Below, piece by piece: positions 1 to 7,400 of a DNA stretch of 49,510 nucleotides. The notes under the pieces were generated by a model. The model was not told the origin of the DNA. It did no database searches and worked only from the letters and a program-made list of their open reading frames with translations. The position numbers were made by a program, and so were the translations under genes. The first letter of the stretch is position 1; the number at the start of each line of letters is the position of its first letter. The DNA comes from a bacterium (GTDB lineage Bacteria > Auribacterota > UBA3054), in assembly GCA_017557885.1 (NCBI GenBank), contig JAFYXV010000013.1:1-49510 (forward strand), read 5' to 3'.

Positions 1-36
1 CAAAGAGCGGCTGTTTTTGGCTTTTCACCTTAAGCT

Positions 37-1746
37 TTAGCGCTGCTTGCGGGCAATAAAGAGGCCCAGGAGAGCCAGGACGCCGAAGATGGCGGGCTCA
101 GGCAGCGTTCCGGACTTGATCAGCTCGACGCTGAAGTTGTCAACGTAGTAGCCTTCAGAGGCGCTGAAGGTGTAGTTGCGGAACTGCAGGAAGTTCTCGT
201 TGTCGCCGGCCGCGCCGGGGACGTATTCGTTGTCGAAATGGTAAGTTTCGCCGTCGAATTCAGCGTAATGGAGCACCCAGGGGCGGGTGTCGTCGCTGGC
301 GAGACCAATCGTGTAGGTGTAGGCCACGTTGAACCACTGGCCGTAGGGAGCCAGGTTGGGAACGTCAACGCCCTGGAAGGGTTCGCCGCCCAGTTTGATG
401 CCGCCGCCGGGGTGGCTCAGGCTGACTTCGCCCATTCTGTGTCCAAGGTCGGTGCCGAAGACCAAATACGGCGTGACGCCTTCGGGATAATACATATCCA
501 TGGAGACGCGGACATCATAGGTCGGATAGATCACGTCCGGCATATTGACCGCAGTGTGGATCTGGCCGCCGCCCGTGATCTTCAGGCACTGGTTGTTGGG
601 ATCTTCGGGATCGACTGCGATCTCGTTGGCGGCGCCGGTCTCGCCCCAGCCGGGCTGAAGCTTGACATCGCCGCCCACGGGCATACCTTCAAAGTCTGTG
701 GCGTAGAGCGCCCAGCCAAGGCCCTTGTTGCCGTTCTGGACCAAAATGGAGTTTGTGATGACCTTGTCTTCTTCACCGTTGTTATAGGAATAGGTGACGG
801 TGGCGGCGGGCATGTTGCGGACGTTCGCGGGCAGATTGGCGCTGAAGGTCAGGGTCTGCGGGGTGCCGGGCTGGACAAGGATCTGCGCGGCGTAGGGCTC
901 GATGGAATTCTGAATGGAGAGCCAGTTGCCGTCGGATTCAACGTCAACATGAACAGTGGCGGAATTGCCGGTGGCGGAGATCACAGACTGAATGGGATCC
1001 TCGCTGCCGAACTTCACGATGCCGGGGTTGGTGACGGTCACATTGGCGGTGGGAGGAACATCGACGAATTCGCATTTCAAATTATCGACGTAGAGGTGGC
1101 CCTGGCCGCCCCAAATGAAGAAGCGCAGACGACGGAATTTGTCAGGAGACGTTTGGTTGCCGATGGGGATGTTCAGTTTTTCATAGGTCTCGTCGCCGAA
1201 AGTGCATTCGCGAAGGAAGGCGCCGTTGGCGGTGGTGTTGAGGGTGTAGCTGAAATACACCCACTCGTCGCGGGGCTCGGAGTTGGCAACGGTGTACTGC
1301 GGGGAGCAGGCGGAGAAACGGATGCCGAACTGGCCGTCCTTTTTGATGAAGTGGTTCTCGCCCAGGCCGTCGTTGCTGCCGAAGATAATGTCGCCGGTGT
1401 ATTCGCCGGATTCGTCGGCTTTCTGCGTCGGCCTTTTCACCATCATGGACACCTTGTAGTCGTACTGGGCGGACTGTCCGCCCACATTGTCGATGTCCCA
1501 GTGAATGCCGAACAGACCGGAGGCGGTCATATGCAGGCATTTTCCGCCTTCATAGCCGCCTTCTTCCACGAGGGCGTTGCCGTCGTTGCCGGGGGTGCCG
1601 TAGGCGGTGGTCCAGCCGTTCTGGCCGATAACGTTATCGCCGACCGCGTAGCTTTCGAAGTTGTCCTCGACGATCGTGGAGGGAGCAGCTTGCGCCATCA
1701 ACGCGCAAACGAAGACGGCGAGCGTTAAGAGGATCAGTTTTTTCAT
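37..1746 (-). CDS. Secreted PEP-CTERM protein with two jelly-roll-like domains
   Basis: A 569-residue exported protein. Residues 1-20 form a signal peptide (Lys-Lys, hydrophobic core, AQA cleavage site). Two related regions follow, about 27-228 and 347-545; each opens with a D/N-FE motif and contains Trp-rich strands and a late YVDN motif (YVDNLKCEF, YVDNFSVEL), which suggests duplicated concanavalin/LamG-like beta-sandwiches. Between them (about 229-340) lies an Ig-like, BACON-like stretch. The C-terminus has the complete sorting signal: LPEP, a hydrophobic helix and the basic tail ARKQR. In the family such tails are cut by an exosortase and the protein is placed at the surface or in extracellular matrix; no exosortase gene is in the window. 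An AAGGA ribosome site lies about 10 bases before the ATG. Carbohydrate or matrix binding is an inference from the fold; no catalytic motif is visible. Confidence 0.8.
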   Translation of the reverse strand: MKKLILLTLAVFVCALMAQAAPSTIVEDNFESYAVGDNVIGQNGWTTAYGTPGNDGNALVEEGGYEGGKCLHMTASGLFGIHWDIDNVGGQSAQYDYKVSMMVKRPTQKADESGEYTGDIIFGSNDGLGENHFIKKDGQFGIRFSACSPQYTVANSEPRDEWVYFSYTLNTTANGAFLRECTFGDETYEKLNIPIGNQTSPDKFRRLRFFIWGGQGHLYVDNLKCEFVDVPPTANVTVTNPGIVKFGSEDPIQSVISATGNSATVHVDVESDGNWLSIQNSIEPYAAQILVQPGTPQTLTFSANLPANVRNMPAATVTYSYNNGEEDKVITNSILVQNGNKGLGWALYATDFEGMPVGGDVKLQPGWGETGAANEIAVDPEDPNNQCLKITGGGQIHTAVNMPDVIYPTYDVRVSMDMYYPEGVTPYLVFGTDLGHRMGEVSLSHPGGGIKLGGEPFQGVDVPNLAPYGQWFNVAYTYTIGLASDDTRPWVLHYAEFDGETYHFDNEYVPGAAGDNENFLQFRNYTFSASEGYYVDNFSVELIKSGTLPEPAIFGVLALLGLFIARKQR

Positions 1747-1800
1747 TATGGTTTTTCCTTCCCTTTTCAGGGGGTTGTGATTAAAAAGGTTTTTCTTGCA

Positions 1801-1830
1801 AGTATAATTGGGGAACTTATTTTATCACAA
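1801..1830 (-). promoter_or_regulatory. Promoter for the PEP-CTERM gene
   Basis: On the minus strand, -35 TTGTGA (1830-1825), an 18-base spacer and -10 TATACT (1806-1801). The predicted start leaves a leader of about 45 bases before the ATG at 1746. The 255-base gap 1747-2001 contains this promoter and the diverging STAS promoter and no other gene. Confidence 0.45.
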
Positions 1831-1967
1831 TGTATTTCAAAACACAACATCGCATGTTTTTTCCCAGGAGGTCTTTCGCGTTAAAACGCCGCGGCAAGCG
1901 GTTTTAATATTTTGCGCTTTGTTTGGCGTTCCTTGAAATTTGGCGGCAGCCGCGAGGCTTTCCTATT

Positions 1968-1976
1968 TGGTATAAT
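1968..1976 (+). promoter_or_regulatory. Extended -10 promoter of the partner-switch operon
   Basis: TGGTATAAT, a perfect -10 hexamer (1971-1976) preceded by the TGn extension and by TT. No good -35 lies at the usual distance, as expected for an extended -10 promoter. Transcription would begin near 1983, 19 bases before the STAS start. Confidence 0.6.
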
Positions 1977-2001
1977 GTATAAAACTATCTTAAGGAGCTT
2001 T

Positions 2002-2301
2002 ATGACTTACGAGATCACATCTCCCGCCCCGGATCTGGCGATCCTGGTGAAAGGCCGGCTCGACACGCTGACCTCCCCGCAACTGGAAAGCGAACTTGAG
2101 CCTCTGCTAGGGAAAGCCGGCAGTCTTACCATTGACATGTCAGGCGTGGATTATCTTTCCAGCGCCGGTCTGCGCTTGATCTTAACGCTGCAGAAACACT
2201 TTAAAAAAGAAGGCGGCAGCTTCAAGCTCCGCAATATCCAGCCCGGAGTCATGGAGATATTGCGCATGACCGGTTTCCTGAAGATCCTCTCCGTCGAGTA
2301 A
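2002..2301 (+). CDS. STAS-domain anti-sigma factor antagonist
   Basis: A 99-residue single STAS domain of the SpoIIAA/RsbV type. It shows an early G-R-L-D-T-L motif and the phosphorylation loop DMSGVDYLSSAGLR, in which Ser53 or Ser54 is the expected phosphate acceptor. In the family the unphosphorylated form binds the anti-sigma kinase and frees the sigma factor. The ATG at 2002 is chosen because AAGGAG (1992-1997) lies 4-5 bases upstream and because the sequence begins where the family does; a longer in-frame reading from 1912 would run through the -10 element. It is followed after 6 bases by its probable phosphatase and then by its probable kinase, making a full partner-switch operon. No sigma factor gene is adjacent, so the final target is unknown. 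Confidence 0.9.
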   Translation: MTYEITSPAPDLAILVKGRLDTLTSPQLESELEPLLGKAGSLTIDMSGVDYLSSAGLRLILTLQKHFKKEGGSFKLRNIQPGVMEILRMTGFLKILSVE

Positions 2302-2307
2302 ACTTTT

Positions 2308-4170
2308 ATGCGCGGCACTTTTCAGCGTTGGCTTTTCCTTTTCCTGGCGGTCTCCTTCGCCGCTCTCTTTCTGCTGACTTTTTACATTCAGACCAGAGAG
2401 GCTTATTCCGATGCCGAGCACCTCATCCAGCTGCGATTGGAAGACGTGCAGAAACAGATCCGCATCAGCGAAAACGCCGCGCGCACCATCCTTAACGTCT
2501 ACAACGCCTCCGTGGCCAGCGACGTGCGCACGGTGGCTTATTTTTTGGAACGCTGCCCCGCCTACGCCACCAACAGCTTCCTGCTGGAAGAATTAAGGGA
2601 AAACACCGGCTATGACGAGATCCACGTCATCAACGAGCACGGCATTATTGAAAACTCCGCGGTGAACCCCGTTTTGGGCAGCCCGGAAAAATTCCTGGGC
2701 TTCAACATGCGGCTGCACGCCCAGTCCGAGCCTTTTTTGGAAGGCCTGAAGAAAAAGGATTTCGTATTGGTCCAGCCTCCCCTGCCCAGGGGCATTGATC
2801 ACAAGCTTTTTTTGTACAGCGGCGCTTCCCGAAAAGACGCGCCCGGCCTGGTCCAGCTCGGCGCTTCCGTGGACTTTTTGGAAGATTCGCTGGAAAACAG
2901 CCGCCTGGCCCAGCTCTCGCCCAGCCTGCGCGTGGGAACGAACGGCGAAATCCTTATCTGCAAAGGGGAAAAGATCATCGGGGCCGCCAGGACCGATTAC
3001 GAAGGCCGCACCCTGACTTCCATAGGCCTCAGGCAGGATCTCATCTCCGCTTTCCTGCAAGGGGACGGCGCTTTTGACGAGACCATAGAAGGCATTTCCT
3101 TCTACGGCCTGTACATGCAAACCACGGGGCTGACGCTTATCGGCGTCATGCCGAAATACGAGATCACGCAAAAACGCAACGGCATGGTGCTTTTGCTGAT
3201 CGCGACCTGCCTCTTTATGATTCTGGTGGTCTTCGTCGCTGTTTCCAAGCTCGTGCAAAAAATAGTGATAGACGGCATCGACCGCATCAACGTTTCCCTC
3301 GGCAAGATCACCGCGGGCAACCTGGAGGAAAAAGTCGAGGAACGCGGCTCTCAGGAATTCGACGATCTCTCCAACGGCATCAACACCATGGTGGACGCCC
3401 TCAAAGGCGCCATCGCCGCGGAAAAGACCCGCTTGAACAGCGAGCTTGATTTCGCCCGGGCCGTCCAGGCCTCCGCGCTGCCCCAGCTCCACTCGGACTC
3501 CCGCTATGAGATCTTCGCTTCCATGGAGCCCGCCAAGGAAGTCGGCGGCGATTTTTACGATTTCTTCCAGTTGGACTCCTCCCGCCTCGCCTTCCTCATA
3601 GCCGACGTCTCCGGCAAAGGCATTCCCGCCGCCATGTTCATGATGAAAGCCAAGGCCCAGCTTAAATCCAGCCTGCTCGCCAACAAGGGGCGGACCCTCG
3701 ACCAGATCATCGCGGAAGTGAACGACAGCGTCTGCGAAGGCAACGACGCCTGCATGTTCGTGACCGTCTTCGCCGGCGTTCTGAACATGGACACCGGTTT
3801 GGTGGTTTATGTCAACGCCGGCCACAACGCGCCCGTCCTCAGGAAATGCGACGGCGGCGCCAGCTGGCTCCCGGTGGACAACGGCTTCGTCATCGGCGGC
3901 ATGGACGGCGTGTCCTACGAAAGGCAAACCGTGCTTTTGAAAAAAGGCGACGGCCTGCTCCTCTACACCGACGGCGTCACTGAAGCCATGAACAAAACGC
4001 ACGCCCTCTACGGAGACGACAGGCTCATCTCTCTCATGGACGGGCCCATCATGCGCTCCGCGCCGGCCGATTGCGTTTTGAACGAAATAAAGGACGACGT
4101 GAAAAACTACGTCGACGGGGCGCCCCAATCCGACGACATAACCATGCTATTCCTCCGCTATCTAGGATAA
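2308..4170 (+). CDS. Membrane-anchored SpoIIE/RsbU-type serine phosphatase with sensor and HAMP
   Basis: A 620-residue PP2C-family phosphatase, expected to dephosphorylate the preceding STAS protein. Layout: transmembrane helix about 7-25; extracytoplasmic sensor of about 260 residues (dCACHE-like by size and position, inferred); second helix about 292-316; HAMP-type linker about 317-370; coiled segment; SpoIIE catalytic domain about 385-620. Metal-binding and signature motifs are intact: GGDFYDFF, ADVSGKGIPAAMF, YTDGVTEAMN and a terminal SDDIT. The arrangement lets an external signal control the partner switch directly. The ATG lies 6 bases after the STAS stop codon. The ligand cannot be read from sequence. 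Confidence 0.92.
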   Translation: MRGTFQRWLFLFLAVSFAALFLLTFYIQTREAYSDAEHLIQLRLEDVQKQIRISENAARTILNVYNASVASDVRTVAYFLERCPAYATNSFLLEELRENTGYDEIHVINEHGIIENSAVNPVLGSPEKFLGFNMRLHAQSEPFLEGLKKKDFVLVQPPLPRGIDHKLFLYSGASRKDAPGLVQLGASVDFLEDSLENSRLAQLSPSLRVGTNGEILICKGEKIIGAARTDYEGRTLTSIGLRQDLISAFLQGDGAFDETIEGISFYGLYMQTTGLTLIGVMPKYEITQKRNGMVLLLIATCLFMILVVFVAVSKLVQKIVIDGIDRINVSLGKITAGNLEEKVEERGSQEFDDLSNGINTMVDALKGAIAAEKTRLNSELDFARAVQASALPQLHSDSRYEIFASMEPAKEVGGDFYDFFQLDSSRLAFLIADVSGKGIPAAMFMMKAKAQLKSSLLANKGRTLDQIIAEVNDSVCEGNDACMFVTVFAGVLNMDTGLVVYVNAGHNAPVLRKCDGGASWLPVDNGFVIGGMDGVSYERQTVLLKKGDGLLLYTDGVTEAMNKTHALYGDDRLISLMDGPIMRSAPADCVLNEIKDDVKNYVDGAPQSDDITMLFLRYLG

Positions 4171-4183
4171 AAAGGACTTTATT

Positions 4184-4594
4184 ATGAACGTTGCCGTGAC
4201 TCTGCAATTTGCCGCCGATACGCAAAAACTTCCGGAAGTTTTGGATAAACTGGACACCAACCTCCTGTCCGCCGGCTGTCCGGAGGACGCCAGAACGCAG
4301 CTGGCCGTGGCCGCGGAGGAGATCTTCGTCAACATCGCGAGCTACGCCTACGAGGGGAAACAAGGCTCCGCCACCATCAACATAAAGGCCGACGCCCACA
4401 AGGCGACCATTTCCTTCGCGGACAGCGGCTTCCCTTACGATCCTTTGCAAAAAGAAGACCCCAACATCGAGCAGGCCGCGGAAGACCGCCCCATAGGCGG
4501 CCTGGGCGTTTTCCTCGTCAAGGAAATGTGCGACGAAGTGCATTACGAGCGCCGCAACGACATGAATATCCTGACGCTCGTCAAAAAATACTGA
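4184..4594 (+). CDS. RsbW/SpoIIAB-like anti-sigma kinase (HATPase)
   Basis: A 136-residue GHKL ATPase of the anti-sigma serine kinase family. The N box (EEIFVNIASYAY), G1 box (DSGFPYDP) and G2 box (IGGLGVFLVK) are all visible, so ATP binding should be intact. In the family this kinase phosphorylates the STAS antagonist and binds a sigma factor or another effector. It starts 13 bases after the phosphatase, with AAAGGA upstream of the ATG, and ends the operon. Because no sigma factor is nearby, it may control an effector other than a sigma factor. Confidence 0.9.
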   Translation: MNVAVTLQFAADTQKLPEVLDKLDTNLLSAGCPEDARTQLAVAAEEIFVNIASYAYEGKQGSATINIKADAHKATISFADSGFPYDPLQKEDPNIEQAAEDRPIGGLGVFLVKEMCDEVHYERRNDMNILTLVKKY

Positions 4595-4658
4595 CACCCC
4601 CCTGTTTTCTGCAAGCGCTGAACAAAATACCCCCAATTTCATACAACGCTTGCACATT

Positions 4659-4678
4659 TTTGGCATCTACTTGCCAAA
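4659..4678. other. Small hairpin in the convergent spacer
   Basis: TTTGGCA and TGCCAAA (7-base arms, 6-base loop). It lies in the 222-base spacer between the convergent kinase and vWA genes, without a strong T run. It may be part of a termination region. Confidence 0.3.
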
Positions 4679-4707
4679 CACAGCTCGAAATCTGCCGATC
4701 CGCTTTT

Positions 4708-4740
4708 CGACAAATCTGGAATTGAATTCCAGATTTGTCG
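4708..4740. repeat. Perfect 33-base palindrome
   Basis: Two 16-base arms (CGACAAATCTGGAATT and its exact reverse complement) around a single central G at 4724. It sits between convergent genes, 114 bases after the kinase stop and 77 bases from the vWA stop. There is no following T tract, so a classical terminator is doubtful. Like the array at 14128-14370 it is odd-length with a one-base centre. The rest of the spacer 4595-4816 holds one smaller hairpin and no gene. Confidence 0.7.
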
Positions 4741-4816
4741 CAAGGACTTTGTATTAAACAACGGAAAACAAGCTTGTTATAAAAGCGGCTGCCAACAACT
4801 TTTTCTGGGCGCCGAT

Positions 4817-5791
4817 TCATTCCACTTCGCGGAATTCCCCTTTCCCGTGGGAGGCCACTCTTTTTAAAAAGGCGCAGCCCCTCTCCGCTTTTTCCCTTCT
4901 CTTTACGCTCCCGTCCCTAGCCGGCCTGTAGGCGATGGCGTTTATCTGCGTGGCTTTCTCCCTTCGGCTTTCGTCGATCAGGGCCATTATCCTTCTTTCG
5001 TGGACGATTTCGTCTTCCCCCTGCAGGTACGGCGGATCGTCGCTTATCAGGACCACCGCGTCGGGCTTCAGATTCAGAGCGAACTCCAGCGCTTTAATAG
5101 GAGTTGAGCCGCTGGTATCGGGGTCGTTGCCGCGATTGACTTTCATCTCCTTTGCTAGCCAATCGGACAATTCTCTTTTGGCGCTCTTGGTGGCGAAGCA
5201 GAGGTTCGTTTTGAAAGGAAATTTGCCGTCGGTGAACAAAACGACGTTGAAGAGCGTGTCCGGGTGGAAGAGCTCGACTGTTTTCTCCGCCTCTTTCCTG
5301 ACCGCTTCGAATACGCCCTTCTGAACGATAGAAGAGGAGGAGTCCACCAGGATGACGATCGACCGGGCCGCGATCCTCTGCCCCAGGAACTCTATCTCTC
5401 CCCAGCCGTCGCCGCCCTTCGGTGCCTTTCCCAATCCGCTGTTCCCCAGGGAAAAAGAGAAGCTGTCGCTAAGGCTTAATCCTTCGCTTTCCCTTTTGAC
5501 ATCCGGCTTGGCGATTTCCGGCACCGGAAGCGCAAGGCTTCCCGCGTCGCACTTGGCGGCGAGCTTCAGATTCTTCGCCATGCTCTGCCCGTAGGAGGCC
5601 GCCTTCTTGCACAGCAGCCTGTGCTTCAACTCCCTGGCCTTCAGTTTCGGCCCCACCGCCTGGGCTGTGAAAAAGGGCTTCGGCGGCCGCACGGCCCGAT
5701 AGACCACTATCCCTCCCGCCACGAGAAAGAGGGCCAGATGAAGCCCTACGCTCACAATAAGGCTGCCGTAGCGCGAAAAGTCAATCTTCAT
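4817..5791 (-). CDS. TonB/TolA-type anchored von Willebrand factor A protein
   Basis: A 324-residue inner-membrane protein. Residues 10-33 form one transmembrane helix preceded by a short basic N-terminus, and the helix contains S14-V-G-L-H18, the S-x3-H motif found at the same place in TonB (S16/H20) and TolA. A low-complexity periplasmic linker (about 35-140) leads to a vWA domain (about 143-290) with a full MIDAS: D150-x-S152-x-S154, T230 in SGSTPIKAL, and D251 in LISDD. In known ExbBD systems the TonB/TolA helix is moved by the proton-driven motor, and a vWA domain binds protein ligands through a metal ion. The gene is last in the operon and overlaps the second exbD by 11 bases. TonB's usual C-terminal domain is absent. 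A MIDAS-dependent effector in place of TonB is my inference. Confidence 0.85.
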   Translation of the reverse strand: MKIDFSRYGSLIVSVGLHLALFLVAGGIVVYRAVRPPKPFFTAQAVGPKLKARELKHRLLCKKAASYGQSMAKNLKLAAKCDAGSLALPVPEIAKPDVKRESEGLSLSDSFSFSLGNSGLGKAPKGGDGWGEIEFLGQRIAARSIVILVDSSSSIVQKGVFEAVRKEAEKTVELFHPDTLFNVVLFTDGKFPFKTNLCFATKSAKRELSDWLAKEMKVNRGNDPDTSGSTPIKALEFALNLKPDAVVLISDDPPYLQGEDEIVHERRIMALIDESRREKATQINAIAYRPARDGSVKRREKAERGCAFLKRVASHGKGEFREVE

Positions 5792-6221
5792 CAGAGCAAT
5801 TGAAAGTCACGTTGGTTAGCCCGGCCTTGTGGCAGCAGTCCAGGACCAGCGCGATCCTTTCGTGCAGCGCATCGTCCGCGGCGGAAATGGAGATGAGAGC
5901 AGGGATCTTCGCGCCCCGGGAGGCCGCCTGGAAGCGCATTAGGGTCTCTGCTAGTTCTGTGAGTTCCCGGCTCTTGGCCGGGACAAGCGTCTGTCCGTTC
6001 AAAACGACCGCTCCCTCCTCGTCAACTTCTATGACCTGCTCGTCCGGCATGACGACCGCTTCCGCTGCCCGGCCTTCCCCCGGAAGCGAAAACCCCAGGT
6101 CCCCTTCTGTTTTGTTCAAAGAGCAGGCGGACATGAAATAGATCAAAAGCAGAAACGTGCAGTCTATCATGGAGGAAATAGGAAAGCTTATCTTGCCGGT
6201 TTCTTTTTTATTGATCCTCAT
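5781..6221 (-). CDS. ExbD/TolR-family protein (second copy)
   Basis: A 146-residue ExbD-like subunit with a short cytoplasmic basic end, one transmembrane helix (about 15-35) and a periplasmic domain. The helix keeps the proton-path aspartate, D20 in SSMIDCTFLLLIYF, equivalent to Asp25 of E. coli ExbD. It starts in a TGATG overlap with the stop codon of the first exbD, so translation is coupled. It differs clearly from the first copy in the periplasmic part, so the stator may be a heterodimer of two ExbD types. Confidence 0.88.
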   Translation of the reverse strand: MRINKKETGKISFPISSMIDCTFLLLIYFMSACSLNKTEGDLGFSLPGEGRAAEAVVMPDEQVIEVDEEGAVVLNGQTLVPAKSRELTELAETLMRFQAASRGAKIPALISISAADDALHERIALVLDCCHKAGLTNVTFNCSDED

Positions 6222-6631
6222 CAGCTCTCCTCATAGACGGAAAAGATTATTTTCGCCAAGCCCGCTTCCGCGCAGAGCTTCACGAATTTTTTCGTGACCT
6301 GGCTCTTGCTTCTTCGATCGATCCTTAAAAGCACCGTGCCCTTGGGCGTCGTCTTCGCGAAAGCTTCCAGCTCAGATTTTGCTTCCTCTATTTCGACTTT
6401 TCTCCCGTTGACAAGACAGCTCTCATCCCTTAGGATCGTCAGCGCGCAGAAAGCTTCCTCGCCTTCCCTTTTCCCGAAGTTCTTTACTTCCGGAAGCTCC
6501 AGCTCTTCCGGCGTGGAAAGGTTCTGCATGGTGGCGCTGCACATGAAGAAGATGAGAAGCAGAAAGACCATATCGATCATGGGCGCCATGTCCAGCTCAC
6601 ACTCCGCTTTCTTTTTCCTTGGCGGCCGCAC
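6221..6631 (-). CDS. ExbD/TolR-family protein (first copy)
   Basis: A 136-residue ExbD-like subunit. I start it at GTG 6631 because a strong AAGGAGG (6642-6636) lies 4 bases upstream and the protein then begins with a short basic segment as the family does; the longer reading from 6721 would lie inside exbB and give a long arginine-rich, shadow-like leader. The helix carries D20 (DMAPMIDMVFLLLIFF), the conserved proton-translocating aspartate. The first 35 bases overlap the end of exbB. It is expected to form the PMF-driven motor with ExbB. Confidence 0.88.
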   Translation of the reverse strand: MRPPRKKKAECELDMAPMIDMVFLLLIFFMCSATMQNLSTPEELELPEVKNFGKREGEEAFCALTILRDESCLVNGRKVEIEEAKSELEAFAKTTPKGTVLLRIDRRSKSQVTKKFVKLCAEAGLAKIIFSVYEES

Positions 6632-7400
6632 TTCTCCTCCTTTTCGGTTTTTCCTTTTCCTCTTCTTCCTCCAGGCCCAGCTTGACCCTGACTTTTTCCC
6701 TTGCCAAGCCCGCTCCCGCATACACGTCGATAAGTTCCGTAACGCGGGCCAGCAGCTCCCGCTCCCTGATGTCGAAACGGCTCTTCAAAACAAAGAAGGA
6801 AACCATGGCCGGAATGCCGACTATAAGTCCTGCGGCGGTGGTCAGCAGCGCTTCCCCGATGTCGCCGGCCAAAAGCTCCGGCTTGCCCATGCCGCCCAAA
6901 CCGATCTTTGAAAAAGCTTTTATCATGCCGCTTACCGTCCCCAACAGACCCAGCATCGGGGAGAGCGCCGCGATGGTGGAGAGCAGGTTGAACCAAAACT
7001 GCATCGCGATGCTTTTGCCCTCCCATTTTTCCAAGACCGCCTCTTCCGCCTGCGATCTCTCTTCCTTGTCGAGGGGATACTTCAGCTTTTCTATGCCCGG
7101 CGCCAAAACCAGCGCCAGAACGCTTTTGCTGAGCGCCAAAAGATCAAGCGCGGCTTTAAGGTCCCTCTTATAGAGCGCGGCCTCCAACCGCTCCGGAAGT
7201 CCTTTGGGAACAAACTTTCCTTTGCGCGTCTCGAAGAAACTGTAAACCGTGAGCCAGACTACCACGCAGGAGCAAATGGCCAGGGGATACATCAAAGGCC
7301 CGCCCGTCTTGAAAAGCCCCAATGCGGTGGTGCTAAGCGATTCCTCTTCCCCGAATGCGGAAAGAGCGGCGAAAACAAAACAAACGATCAAAAACTTCAC
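6597..7400 (-). CDS. MotA/TolQ/ExbB proton channel protein
   Basis: A 267-residue ExbB-family channel subunit. It opens with a signal-peptide-like segment (about 1-17), then has a transmembrane helix about 35-55, a cytoplasmic stretch rich in charged residues, and two further helices about 140-165 and 185-205 with the family's small-residue pattern (TIAALSPMLGLLGTVSGMI, LLTTAAGLIVGIPAMV). The C-terminus is a highly charged Lys/Glu/Arg tail (about 240-267) that exbD overlaps. Its stop lies within the exbD coding region, and its start overlaps the upstream gene by 4 bases. It should supply the proton channel for the vWA-linked motor. Confidence 0.92.
   Translation of the reverse strand: MKFLIVCFVFAALSAFGEEESLSTTALGLFKTGGPLMYPLAICSCVVVWLTVYSFFETRKGKFVPKGLPERLEAALYKRDLKAALDLLALSKSVLALVLAPGIEKLKYPLDKEERSQAEEAVLEKWEGKSIAMQFWFNLLSTIAALSPMLGLLGTVSGMIKAFSKIGLGGMGKPELLAGDIGEALLTTAAGLIVGIPAMVSFFVLKSRFDIRERELLARVTELIDVYAGAGLAREKVRVKLGLEEEEEKEKPKRRRSAAAKEKESGV

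Noticed and set aside
238-1728. 496-codon open frame opposite the PEP-CTERM gene
   Set aside because: Its codons mirror the real gene; no signal, domain or ribosome site, and it is antisense to a protein with a signal peptide and sorting tail.
2593-4128. 511-codon open frame opposite the phosphatase gene
   Set aside because: Antisense shadow caused by strong third-position bias; no recognisable domain.
4657-4678. Sigma-54 promoter (TTGGCAT...TTGC)
   Set aside because: The GG and GC doublets are 9 rather than 10 bases apart, and the element lies between convergent genes with nothing to drive; it is better explained as a hairpin.
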